Below are positions 6,570 to 12,225 of a stretch of 12,225 nucleotides of DNA, in pieces. Position numbers and translations under genes: made by a program. The notes under the pieces were generated by a model, which searched no databases, was not told the DNA's origin, and worked only from the letters and a program-made list of their open reading frames with translations. The stretch comes from DATLGB01 sp038318085 (GTDB taxonomy: Bacteria > Actinomycetota > Thermoleophilia > Solirubrobacterales > Solirubrobacteraceae): contig JBBQBV010000113.1 of assembly GCA_038318085.1 (NCBI GenBank), positions 1 through 12,225 of the forward strand. Direction: 5' to 3'. Every line of letters starts with the position of its first letter. Positions within the stretch are counted from its first letter, which is position 1.

Positions 6570-7042
6570 CACGGGAGGGCGCCGAGCTTGGTGCCCGTCA
6601 GCAGCGACGATCCCGGCACGCGAAAGAAGCGCACGCCGCGACGGCGCTCCTCGCGCGCGACGAGCCGCTCGAGCAGGACGGCCTGGGTGAGCCCGACGAG
6701 CAGGCAGCCGCCAACGACGCGCAGCCCGGCGTCCCACCCGACCGTCGCGACGAAGACCGCGCTCAGCCCGGCGACGATCAGCGGCAGCTGCCAGAGCGGG
6801 GTCGGCTCGCCGCCGCCGTGCTCGGGCTCCGGGCGCAACGGGACGGCGCCGGCCATCGCGCGGCGGGTCGTGAGCGGGCCGAGAACCGCCAGCAGCACGG
6901 CCACGACGGCCAGCTGCCCGATCGTGCTCGCGGGGCCGTCGAGCGCCTGGTCACAGAAGGCGATCAGCCCTGCGACGCCGGCGAGCCCGCAGCCCGCGAG
7001 CGTCAAGCCCTCGACGCGCAGGACCTCACGGTACGCCGGCAC
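6569..7042 (-). CDS. Small four-helix membrane protein of unknown function
   Basis: 157 aa; I do not recognise a family. Four probable membrane segments are visible at about 13-30, 42-58, 83-103 and 106-128, with a short Pro/Glu/Gly-rich loop (PLRPEPEHGGGEP, about 68-80) between the second and third and an arginine-rich stretch (REERRR, about 130-135) after the fourth, suggesting that the C-terminus is cytoplasmic. The GTG start at 7042 overlaps the SRPBCC gene by 17 bp and the stop overlaps the phosphatidyltransferase-like ATG by one base, so it is translated as part of the same unit. A TTG about 12 codons later is the only other reasonable start. Its place next to a lipid-type transferase suggests a membrane or lipid role; this is inference only. 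Confidence 0.7.
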   Translation of the reverse strand: MPAYREVLRVEGLTLAGCGLAGVAGLIAFCDQALDGPASTIGQLAVVAVLLAVLGPLTTRRAMAGAVPLRPEPEHGGGEPTPLWQLPLIVAGLSAVFVATVGWDAGLRVVGGCLLVGLTQAVLLERLVAREERRRGVRFFRVPGSSLLTGTKLGALP

Positions 7043-7577
7043 GCCGCTCGGCCTCCTTGGCGAAGGCGCTCAGCGACGCCTGCACGGCGCGCTTCCACGG
7101 CCCGGCGACCTGGGCGCCCCACCAGGCGCCCGCGGCCCAGAAGTCCGTGCCCAGCACCCCGCGGTAGACGAGCTCGGTTCCCCCACCGGCCGGCTCGGTC
7201 AACTCGAAGGTCTCGCTGACGTGCGGGACCGGCCCGCGCAGCAGCCGGAACGCGATCAGGCCCGGACGCACGAAGCGGACCGTCTCCAGCGTCGTCGCGC
7301 GCAGTCGCGGCCAGACCGGCGTGTAGTGCTCCGCGAGCACCATGTCGCCGCCGCGCTCCAGGACGCGGAGCTTCGCCTGCATGGCCCGCGACGTGCGCCC
7401 GAGGTACGGCGTCGCGATGACGTCGAAGACCGTCTCGCGCGGTGCCGCGATCATGACCCGCTGGGGGCCGAGCTCGCGCACGCGCCGGCCGACGCCGACG
7501 TCGAGCACCAGGTCGCCGCGCACGACCAGCACGTAGCCCCCGGCGGCGGCCACGGCGCCCGCGAGCATCCCCTTCAC
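7026..7577 (-). CDS. Membrane-anchored SRPBCC (START/polyketide-cyclase fold) protein
   Basis: 183 aa. A hydrophobic N-terminus (MLAGAVAAAGGYVLVV, 4-19) looks like an anchor or signal segment. After it comes an SRPBCC-type domain: a first strand and helix MIAAPRETVFDVIATPYLGR (42-61), a strand run ending with SETFELTEP (121-129) and TELVYRGVLGTDFW (134-147), and a long C-terminal helix AVQASLSAFAKEAERR. SRPBCC domains form a deep hydrophobic pocket and bind lipids or other hydrophobic ligands; some are cyclases or aromatase-like. GTG at 7577 overlaps the aidB-like stop in a 4-bp GTGA, and the stop lies within the next gene. The ligand cannot be told from sequence. Confidence 0.8.
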   Translation of the reverse strand: MKGMLAGAVAAAGGYVLVVRGDLVLDVGVGRRVRELGPQRVMIAAPRETVFDVIATPYLGRTSRAMQAKLRVLERGGDMVLAEHYTPVWPRLRATTLETVRFVRPGLIAFRLLRGPVPHVSETFELTEPAGGGTELVYRGVLGTDFWAAGAWWGAQVAGPWKRAVQASLSAFAKEAERRAGVP

Positions 7578-9166
7578 GGCAGCACGCGCGCGACCACCGC
7601 CGCGCCATCGACGCCGCGGGGAAGCGTCCCGAAGGCGCGACCGCGCGCCTCACCCAGCCGGCCGGCGCAGAACGCATCGGCGACGGCGGGCGGCGCCGTG
7701 CGCACGAGCAGCGACGCCTGGAAGGCCAGCGCGAGGTCCTCGACCACGCTGCGTGCCTGCCACTGCGCGTCCTCGGCCAGGCCCGCAAGGGCGCGCGGCA
7801 GCGCATCGAGGTGCGCGTCCAGGCGCGCGTCGGCGCCGCGGGCGGCCTCGCATTCGGCCAGAAAGGACGGCAGCCCTTCCGGCTCGCGCGCCATCGCGCG
7901 CAGGACGTCGAGCGCCATCACGTTGCCCGAGCCCTCCCAGATGCCGTTGACCCCGACGTCGCGCAGAATCGCCGGCAGCGGGCTCTCCTCCACGTAGCCG
8001 TTGCCCCCGAGGCACTCGAGCGCCTCGGCGATCATTCCGATCGAGCGCTTGGTCACCCAGTACTTCAGGACCGCGGTGCCGAAGCGGCGCATGTGCGCGT
8101 CGCCCTCGTCGTAGGCGCGTGCGAGGCGCAGCGCGGTGGCGGTCGCCGCCTCGGACTCCAGCGCGAGGTCGGCCAGCACGTTGACCATCAGCGGCTGGTC
8201 GATCAGCAGCGCGCCGAAGGCGCGGCGATGGCGCGCGTGGTGGACGGCCTCGACGACGGCGCGGCGCATCGCCGACGCCGTTCCGATCACGCAGTCCAGC
8301 CGCGTGTGGGTGACCATGTCGATGATCGTGGCCACGCCGCGGCCCTCCTCGCCCAGCAGGCGCCCGGGCGCGGCGCGGAGCTCGATCTCCGCTGAGGCCA
8401 GCGAGCGCGTGCCGAGCTTGTCCTTCAGTCGCTGGATCTCCATCCCCGGGCCGCGCTCGACGACGAAGCACGACAGGCCGGCCGGCGCCTGGGCGAGCAC
8501 GAGGAAGACGTCGCACATCGGGTGTGAGCAGAACCACTTGTGGCCGGTCAGCTCCCACCATCCGGCGCCGAGATCGACGGCTCGGGTGGTCCCGGCGCGG
8601 ACGTCCGAGCCGCCCTGCTTCTCGGTCATCACCATGCCGCACAGCGCGCCCGCGTCGTAGTCGGTCGCCGTCAGCCGCGGCTCCCAGTCGGCGGCGATGT
8701 GCGCGTCGTGGCGCAGCGCCGGGATCGCGGAGTACGTCATGGAGACCGGGCACATCACGCCGCCGTTGAGCTGGGCCCACAGGAACTCCAGCCCCGCGCG
8801 CGCCGCGTGCGTGCCGGCCCGGGAGTCCCGCCACGGCAACGCGTGGATCTCTCGCTCGACCGCCCCGCGCAGCAGCCAGTGCCAGCTCGGGTCGTAGTCC
8901 ACGTGGTCGATCCGGTGGCCGTAGCGGTCGTGGGTGAGCAGCCGCGGCGCGTTGCGGTCGGCCCGGCGCGCGTGCTCCTGCGCGGCGGCCGAGCCCGCGA
9001 CCGCGCCGGTCTCCCGCAGCCGCGCGACGGCCCAGCCCGCCCCCTCCCGCGCGACAGCCTCCTGCAGCGCGACGTCGGTGTCGAAGAGGTTGACGTCGGC
9101 GAAGGGGGGCGCCTGGTTGACGACCTCGTGGGTCGCGCGCGACGGCGGGACGAGCGTGTCAGACAT
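7574..9166 (-). CDS. aidB: AidB-like acyl-CoA dehydrogenase family flavoprotein
   Basis: 530 aa, matching E. coli AidB (about 540) more than short acyl-CoA dehydrogenases (about 380). AidB-like landmarks: VFNQ-like HEVVNQAPP near 13-21, the LxEAVxREGAGW type helix (34-45), LCPITMT-like MCPVSMT (138-144), MTEKQGGSDV (180-189), GHKWF (208-212), LSCFVV (231-236), LKDKLGTRS (247-255), TRLDC (288-292), ECLGGNGYVEES (384-395) and NGIWEGSGN (407-415). In E. coli AidB is induced by alkylation, binds FAD and DNA, and may protect DNA or act on alkylating agents; the true substrate is unresolved. The last ~100 residues here are not noticeably basic, so DNA binding is doubtful. The ATG at 9166 has AAAGGAG 11 bases upstream and overlaps the tetR stop by 8 bp. 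Confidence 0.88.
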   Translation of the reverse strand: MSDTLVPPSRATHEVVNQAPPFADVNLFDTDVALQEAVAREGAGWAVARLRETGAVAGSAAAQEHARRADRNAPRLLTHDRYGHRIDHVDYDPSWHWLLRGAVEREIHALPWRDSRAGTHAARAGLEFLWAQLNGGVMCPVSMTYSAIPALRHDAHIAADWEPRLTATDYDAGALCGMVMTEKQGGSDVRAGTTRAVDLGAGWWELTGHKWFCSHPMCDVFLVLAQAPAGLSCFVVERGPGMEIQRLKDKLGTRSLASAEIELRAAPGRLLGEEGRGVATIIDMVTHTRLDCVIGTASAMRRAVVEAVHHARHRRAFGALLIDQPLMVNVLADLALESEAATATALRLARAYDEGDAHMRRFGTAVLKYWVTKRSIGMIAEALECLGGNGYVEESPLPAILRDVGVNGIWEGSGNVMALDVLRAMAREPEGLPSFLAECEAARGADARLDAHLDALPRALAGLAEDAQWQARSVVEDLALAFQASLLVRTAPPAVADAFCAGRLGEARGRAFGTLPRGVDGAAVVARVLP

Positions 9167-9725
9167 GCGCCGGAAGGCTCCTTTGCGTAGCTCTGAGGCA
9201 GAAGCTCTGTAGGGAGGCGATCAGCGCCTCGGGTTCGCGGTCGCGCCGGGCGAGCGGGCCGACCAGCGCCTCGGCGAGGGCGCCGACGAGGGCGGCGGAG
9301 ACGATGTCGGCGTCGGGCAGATCCTCGAGCAGCGCGGCGAACAGCGCTGCGTAGGCTCGGCGGAACACGAGCCGCTCGGCGTCCACGGCCGGATCCACGG
9401 GCTCGGCGATCAGCGCGTAGGCGCGCTGCGGCGCCGCGAGCGCCCGTCGCACGAAGCGCTCGACCGCCTCCGTGACGGACGGGGCCGTCGCCATCGCGTC
9501 GATCTCCTTCTGCGAGGCGCGGCGGAAGACCTCCGCGAGCAGATCCCCCTTGGAGGGGAAGTGGCGGTAGACGCTGCCGGTCGCGACGCCCGCCCGCCGG
9601 GCCACGGCCTGCACCGTGGCCGACGCGTAGCCGCCCTCCCCCAGCTGCTCGATCCCCGCGCGCACGATCCGCTCGCGGGTGCCCGCTGCGCGGGCGCGCG
9701 TCTGCTCCGTCTCCCGGTAGGCCAT
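9159..9725 (-). CDS. TetR/AcrR family transcriptional regulator
   Basis: 188 aa. The N-terminal DNA-binding domain is clear: RERIVRAGIEQLGEGGYASATVQ (17-39) followed by helix-turn-helix VARRAGVATGSVYRHFPSKGDLL, typical of TetR repressors. The rest is an all-helical ligand pocket with an RxxYALIAEPVDPAVDAER stretch often seen in TetRs tied to lipid or CoA metabolism, though this does not identify the ligand. ATG at 9725. It is the first gene of the five-gene unit and overlaps the aidB-like gene by 8 bp, so it probably controls itself and the unit. A strong dyad sits five bases upstream of the start. Likely inducers would be acyl-CoA or a hydrophobic compound; this is inference. Confidence 0.93.
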   Translation of the reverse strand: MAYRETEQTRARAAGTRERIVRAGIEQLGEGGYASATVQAVARRAGVATGSVYRHFPSKGDLLAEVFRRASQKEIDAMATAPSVTEAVERFVRRALAAPQRAYALIAEPVDPAVDAERLVFRRAYAALFAALLEDLPDADIVSAALVGALAEALVGPLARRDREPEALIASLQSFCLRATQRSLPAHV

Positions 9726-9730
9726 CCGTG

Positions 9731-9756
9731 AAGAAGTGAACCAGGATTCACTCCTT
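9731..9756 (-). promoter_or_regulatory. Probable TetR operator before the tetR-aidB unit
   Basis: Arms AAGAAGTGAA (9731-9740) and TTCACTCCTT (9747-9756) are reverse complements at 9 of 10 positions, with six bases between them (core AGTGAA-N6-TTCACT). The site ends five bases from the tetR start codon, where it would block RNA polymerase or the ribosome. TetR operators are commonly dyads of this size beside their own gene. On the minus strand TTGCGC (9763-9758) could be a -35 box overlapping the outer edge, but no good -10 was found. A small hairpin (GCCAG 9772-9776 / CTGGC 9783-9787) in the same 90-bp gap may end the upstream transcript. Confidence 0.6.
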
Positions 9757-9815
9757 GGCGCAAGTGGGCGGGCCAGCCGGATCTGGCATCGTCGAATGGG
9801 TCGCCTGGGCTGGTC

Positions 9816-11147
9816 TCAGGCATCGAGATCAGCGAGCACGTCGGCGCGCAGCGCGGCGAGGTCGACGCCGCTGAAATCGAGGACGTCCGCGGCATCCGGA
9901 CTGTCGACGAGCGCCAGAAGAACGTGCATCGGGCCGATGTCGGCTGCGCCCCGCCGCCGAGCCTCGCCGCTCGCCCGGTGCATCGCGAGCGTCGCGCGCG
10001 GACGCAGGACGGTCCTCTTGGAGGGCGACGGCACGTCCTGCGCGATCGCCAGCAGCGCCGCAACCGCCTCGCGTGCCGGGGCAAGCTCGACCCGGTGGCG
10101 GGCGAGCAGCCGTGCGACAGGGCCGTCCCTGTCGGCGAGGATGGCCAGCAGCAGGTGAGCCGCGGCCACGAATCCGTGACCGAGTGCCTGCGCTTCGGCC
10201 GCGGCGCCTCGCAGCAGCGCCGGCGAGTCCTCGCCGACCGCGTACGGTGGGATGCGGTCGATTCCGGCGCTCTCGGTCAGCGGGGTCCACGGCGGCGCGC
10301 CGCTCGCACCCGCGGCTGCCTCCCACGCGTTGGGCCACGCCGTCAACCCCGCCGTCTCGATCACGTCGCTCGCGACCTGGATCGGCGCCCCGGAGCGCAC
10401 AGCGAGGTTCAGCGCGTCACTCGGCCGCGCATCGATCTCATGGGGGTCTCCGCCAGAGGCCACGGTCACGGTCGCGAAGAACGTGCAGTCGCGCAGGCGC
10501 TCGATCAGGACGCGCTCGACGCGAGCGTCGACCGCGCCGAGCAGGGCGACCGTGAGGTCGTATCCCAGCGGACGTGGCAGCGTCGTGCCCTGGCGTTGCA
10601 CGACCAGTGCCGCGGCCTCGGGCTCACCGATCCAGATCGGCAGGATCCGCTCTCCGCCCGTCTCCCTGAGCAGGACGACGCACGATGCCATCAGCTCCCA
10701 GGCGGCCTCCCACGGGTCGCGCGTGACGACGTCCGCGATCGTCGCCTCGACGCCGGTCATCGCCTCGACGGCGCCGATCAGCTCGTCGACGGTCGGCGCT
10801 GAGGAGCGCTCGAGCGCCTCGAGCATGTCGCGCAGGCGATCGAGCAGCCGGCGCCGCTGCTCGATGTCGCGCTCGACCGCGGCGACATGGCGTCGCACCG
10901 TGTCCATCAGGCTGACGGCGTCGTCGTCGAGCACCGCGGCGATCTCGTCGAGCGCGATGCCCACGCCGCGCAGGGCAAGCACCCGGTACAGACGCTCGAC
11001 GTCCGCGGGCGCATACACGCGGTGACCGGACTGCGTGCGGCCCGGGACGAGCAGCCCGATCTCGTCGTAGTGATGCAGCGCGCGGATCGTCAGCCCCGTC
11101 GCCCGCGCAAGCTCGCCCACCTTCCACGTTCTGTCGACCTCGCCCAT
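9816..11147 (-). CDS. MerR-type regulator fused to a bifunctional-nuclease (BFN/DUF151) domain and a Clp-N-like double repeat
   Basis: 443 aa from the ATG at 11147. Residues 8-75 are a MerR winged helix: WKVGELARATGLTIRALHHYDEIGLL, SGHRVYAPADVERLYRV, then a GIALDEIAAVLD helix. A coiled coil follows (about 77-125, rich in R/L/E). Residues 150-267 are a BFN domain: LPIWIGEPEAAAL (169-181), LPRPLGYDL (200-208), CTFFATV (231-237) and IDARPSDALNLAV (248-260). After a linker, two Clp-N-like repeats occur: AAAEAQALGHGFVAAAHLLL near 325-344, and HRASGEARRRG...GPMHVLLALV near 400-424. Clp-N repeats bind partner or client proteins; BFN domains cleave RNA or DNA in known members. A GTG at 11156 is in frame but lies inside the proposed -10 box, so the ATG is preferred. 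The fusion is striking; nuclease activity is not proven. Confidence 0.85.
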   Translation of the reverse strand: MGEVDRTWKVGELARATGLTIRALHHYDEIGLLVPGRTQSGHRVYAPADVERLYRVLALRGVGIALDEIAAVLDDDAVSLMDTVRRHVAAVERDIEQRRRLLDRLRDMLEALERSSAPTVDELIGAVEAMTGVEATIADVVTRDPWEAAWELMASCVVLLRETGGERILPIWIGEPEAAALVVQRQGTTLPRPLGYDLTVALLGAVDARVERVLIERLRDCTFFATVTVASGGDPHEIDARPSDALNLAVRSGAPIQVASDVIETAGLTAWPNAWEAAAGASGAPPWTPLTESAGIDRIPPYAVGEDSPALLRGAAAEAQALGHGFVAAAHLLLAILADRDGPVARLLARHRVELAPAREAVAALLAIAQDVPSPSKRTVLRPRATLAMHRASGEARRRGAADIGPMHVLLALVDSPDAADVLDFSGVDLAALRADVLADLDA

Positions 11148-11154
11148 CGGTCGC

Positions 11155-11185
11155 ACCGTACGGCCTCACGCAACGTGAGCTGCAA
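11155..11185 (-). promoter_or_regulatory. MerR-type promoter with 19-bp spacer and spacer dyad
   Basis: Read on the minus strand: -35-like TTGCAG (11185-11180), a spacer of exactly 19 bases (11179-11161) and a -10 box TACGGT (11160-11155), which fits TANNNT. The spacer begins with a perfect dyad CTCACG-TTG-CGTGAG (11179-11165). Overlong 19-20 bp spacers containing a dyad are the known hallmark of promoters activated by MerR proteins, which untwist the DNA to realign the boxes. Seven bases after the -10 box comes the ATG at 11147, so the transcript should start at or one base before the start codon and be leaderless. Predicted role: autoregulation by the MerR-BFN-ClpN protein. Confidence 0.6.
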
Positions 11186-11210
11186 GGCGACGACGCGGGC
11201 GCGTGCATGC

Positions 11211-11227
11211 GCCGCGACGATCGCGGC
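11211..11227 (-). terminator. Hairpin directly after the toxin stop codon
   Basis: GCCGCGA (11211-11217) and TCGCGGC (11221-11227) form a perfect 7-bp, GC-rich stem with a 3-base loop, beginning in the last base of the toxin stop codon. There is no U-tract, as is common for terminator-like hairpins in high-GC actinobacteria. It probably separates the toxin-antitoxin transcript from the MerR-BFN-ClpN promoter lying 25 bp further on. A second, weaker GGCGC/GCGCC stem lies around 11198-11213. Confidence 0.45.
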
Positions 11228-11541
11228 TACAACTCGAGGACGATCTGCAGCGCGTCTTCGACGCTGAGGAGCTCGGCGGCGGTGAGGCTGCCGACGATCC
11301 CGTCCAAGCGCTGGGCGTCGACAGTCCGGATCTGCTCGCACAGCGCTCGAGTGCGCTGCCCTGCGACGACAACCTCGGGGCGAAACGTCGCCGCGCGAAC
11401 CGAGGTCGAGGTCGGGACGACGACGACGGTGTTGAGCAACCAGAGGTCGTCGGTCTGCACGATGATCGCGTAGCGTCGACCTGATTGCTCGTGTCCGGTT
11501 CTGCGACCGAGGCGAATGCCGCAGATCGAGCCTCGCGTCAT
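11227..11541 (-). CDS. mazF: MazF/PemK family toxin (endoribonuclease)
   Basis: 104 aa. MazF/PemK toxins are small ribosome-independent mRNA interferases held inactive by their antitoxin. Family features: an opening RGSICGIRLG strand (3-12), the conserved GHEQSGRRYAIIVQTD (16-31), in which the EQSG-R-A core is the active-site loop, TVVVVPTST (39-47) and the CEQIRTVDAQRL (69-80) motif that matches the usual DQxRTVDxxRL. The ATG at 11541 overlaps the antitoxin stop in a 4-bp ATGA, which supports this start over a TTG at 11550. A stem-loop immediately follows the stop. Cleavage sequence cannot be predicted. Confidence 0.92.
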   Translation of the reverse strand: MTRGSICGIRLGRRTGHEQSGRRYAIIVQTDDLWLLNTVVVVPTSTSVRAATFRPEVVVAGQRTRALCEQIRTVDAQRLDGIVGSLTAAELLSVEDALQIVLEL

Positions 11542-11786
11542 CCCGGCCAAGCGGCCTCGAGCTCGTCGAGATCGCGCAGCGCCTCATCGCGTGCCAGTCG
11601 ATCCTCGGGATCGGCAGCCAGGCGCGCCACCTCGGATCGCAGCGTCGACCGCCGGCGCCGACGCGCGGCTGCCTCAGCAAGCGCCGCGCGGACGACGTCG
11701 GATTCGGTGCCTCCCTCCCGCAGCAACAACTCCAGGTCGGCCTCTGACCGTGGGTCGAGTCGGGCTCTGACGGTGCGCGACGCCAT
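11538..11786 (-). CDS. Ribbon-helix-helix antitoxin partner of the MazF-type toxin
   Basis: 82 aa. The N-terminus ASRTVRARLDPRSEADLELL is a typical ribbon-helix-helix strand and first helix, followed by GTESDVVRAALAEAAAR as the second helix. The acidic C-terminus (DPEDRLARDEALRDLDELEAAWPG) resembles toxin-wrapping tails of such antitoxins. Pairing with the downstream MazF through a 4-bp stop/start overlap fixes the role: it neutralises the toxin and, as for other RHH antitoxins, probably represses their shared promoter. ATG at 11786 sits six bases after a TACGCT box, suggesting a leaderless mRNA. It does not resemble MazE of the AbrB type. Confidence 0.88.
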   Translation of the reverse strand: MASRTVRARLDPRSEADLELLLREGGTESDVVRAALAEAAARRRRRSTLRSEVARLAADPEDRLARDEALRDLDELEAAWPG

Positions 11787-11792
11787 GTCGCG

Positions 11793-11816
11793 AGCGTAGC
11801 ACAGGCTGTGTTACAC
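11793..11816 (-). promoter_or_regulatory. Promoter and dyad operator of the toxin-antitoxin operon
   Basis: Minus-strand TACGCT (11798-11793) matches a TANNNT -10 box and is followed by six bases and the antitoxin ATG, so a leaderless transcript is expected. Just upstream lie two overlapping perfect dyads: CACAG-G-CTGTG (11800-11810) and GTGT-T-ACAC (11808-11816), suited to binding of ribbon-helix-helix dimers. No clear -35 box. The remaining 70 bp to the divergent gene show nothing else. Confidence 0.5.
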
Positions 11817-11886
11817 GGCCACTGTCATTCGACCGCTGTCTGCAGCCACGCCGCGCCCATCCGCCACCGGCTGGTAGACCGCTGCC

Positions 11887-12225
11887 ATGACGCGAACGGC
11901 GGCGCGAGGGCTGGGGAGCGCGCTGGCGGTCGCGCTGGGCGTCGCCGTGCTCGCGCGCCTCGCCCACGGTCCCGGGTCGCTCGGCTACGACGCCCTGTGG
12001 GGGCTGCGGTGGGGCCGGGAGATTCTCGCCGGCCACGCGCCGGACTTCGTCGCGGCCGCCGCGCCCACGCCCCATCCGCTCGCCAACCTCGTGTCGGGCG
12101 GGCTGATGGTATTCGGGTCGGACACCGCCACCACGGCGCTGCTCGCGATCTCCTGGCTGTCGCTCGGCGCGCTCGCGTGGGCGCTCGCCCGGCTCGGCGC
12201 CGCGCTGTTCTCGTGGCCGGTGGGG
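11887..12225 (+). CDS. Multi-pass membrane protein, likely GT-C (ArnT/mannosyltransferase-like) glycosyltransferase, N-terminal fragment
   Basis: 113 codons are visible and the frame runs off the window end. ATG at 11887 is the first start after an in-frame TAG at 11875, so it is well supported although no clear ribosome-binding site precedes it. Layout: a first membrane helix at 11-26, an outward loop with GYDALWGLRWGREILAG (33-49), PDF (52-54) and PTPHPLANL (60-68), then further hydrophobic stretches around 81-98 and 100-110. An early aspartate after the first helix (D35) followed by a proline/histidine-rich loop is how many GT-C glycosyltransferases using polyprenyl-phosphate sugars begin. 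Family placement rests on this pattern only. It is transcribed divergently from the toxin-antitoxin operon, 100 bp away. Confidence 0.6.
   Translation, partial: MTRTAARGLGSALAVALGVAVLARLAHGPGSLGYDALWGLRWGREILAGHAPDFVAAAAPTPHPLANLVSGGLMVFGSDTATTALLAISWLSLGALAWALARLGAALFSWPVG

Noticed and set aside
6570..6737. 56-codon upstream extension of the phosphatidyltransferase-like gene
   Set aside because: The extension overlaps the membrane-protein gene in another frame and is an Arg-rich shadow; the TGATG junction at 6569 fixes the start.
11148..11156. GTG start of the MerR-BFN-ClpN gene
   Set aside because: It falls inside the proposed -10 box, and the ATG three codons later suits the leaderless promoter. 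A GAGG lies at an acceptable distance from the GTG, so this stays a minor alternative.
1..12225. tRNA, rRNA, CRISPR array, intact insertion sequence, prophage genes
   Set aside because: No cloverleaf-like segment, no regularly spaced direct repeats and no transposase or phage protein motifs were seen on either strand.

Overview
The window is very GC-rich, densely packed DNA with GTG and TTG starts and a meso-diaminopimelate-type MurE. This points to a high-GC actinobacterium, most likely of the Thermoleophilia/Solirubrobacterales kind. The lineage is an inference from gene content and codon style, not from a marker gene.

Layout. (1) Positions 1-5758, minus strand, read from right to left: the cell-wall part of a dcw cluster, murE > murF > mraY > [alkyltransferase-like gene] > murD > ftsW (only the first 34 codons are inside). 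An alkyltransferase-like (ATL) DNA-repair-type gene sits between mraY and murD. A ~160-bp imperfect palindrome with 17-bp perfect terminal inverted repeats and a flanking TTA direct repeat sits between murD and ftsW. It looks like a MITE that landed exactly on the murD stop codon. (2) Positions 5835-9756, minus strand: a five-gene unit in which every stop overlaps the next start: tetR > aidB-like acyl-CoA dehydrogenase > membrane-anchored SRPBCC protein > four-helix membrane protein > divergent CDP-alcohol phosphatidyltransferase. A 10-bp-arm dyad directly before tetR is a good candidate operator. (3) Positions 9816-11185, minus strand: one gene encoding an unusual three-part protein, a MerR-type DNA-binding head, a bifunctional-nuclease (BFN/DUF151) domain and a Clp-N-like double repeat. 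Its promoter region has the classic MerR layout: a 19-bp spacer filled by a dyad. (4) Positions 11211-11816, minus strand: a ribbon-helix-helix antitoxin / MazF-PemK toxin pair with its own dyad-bearing promoter. (5) Positions 11887-12225, plus strand: the beginning of a divergent multi-pass membrane protein of glycosyltransferase (GT-C/ArnT-like) type, cut by the window end.

How it works together. murE, murF, mraY, murD and ftsW perform consecutive steps from UDP-MurNAc-peptide synthesis to lipid I and septal glycan polymerisation. The tetR unit looks like a lipid or membrane stress module, with aidB homology hinting at alkylation or redox stress. The MerR-BFN-ClpN protein is probably an autoregulated sensor, and the two rightmost minus-strand promoters both place the start codon 6-7 bases after a TANNNT box, so leaderless messages are likely there. 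No tRNA, rRNA, CRISPR array or intact insertion sequence was seen. No gene-free stretch exceeds 300 bp; the largest is the ~200 bp murD-ftsW gap filled mostly by the palindromic element.
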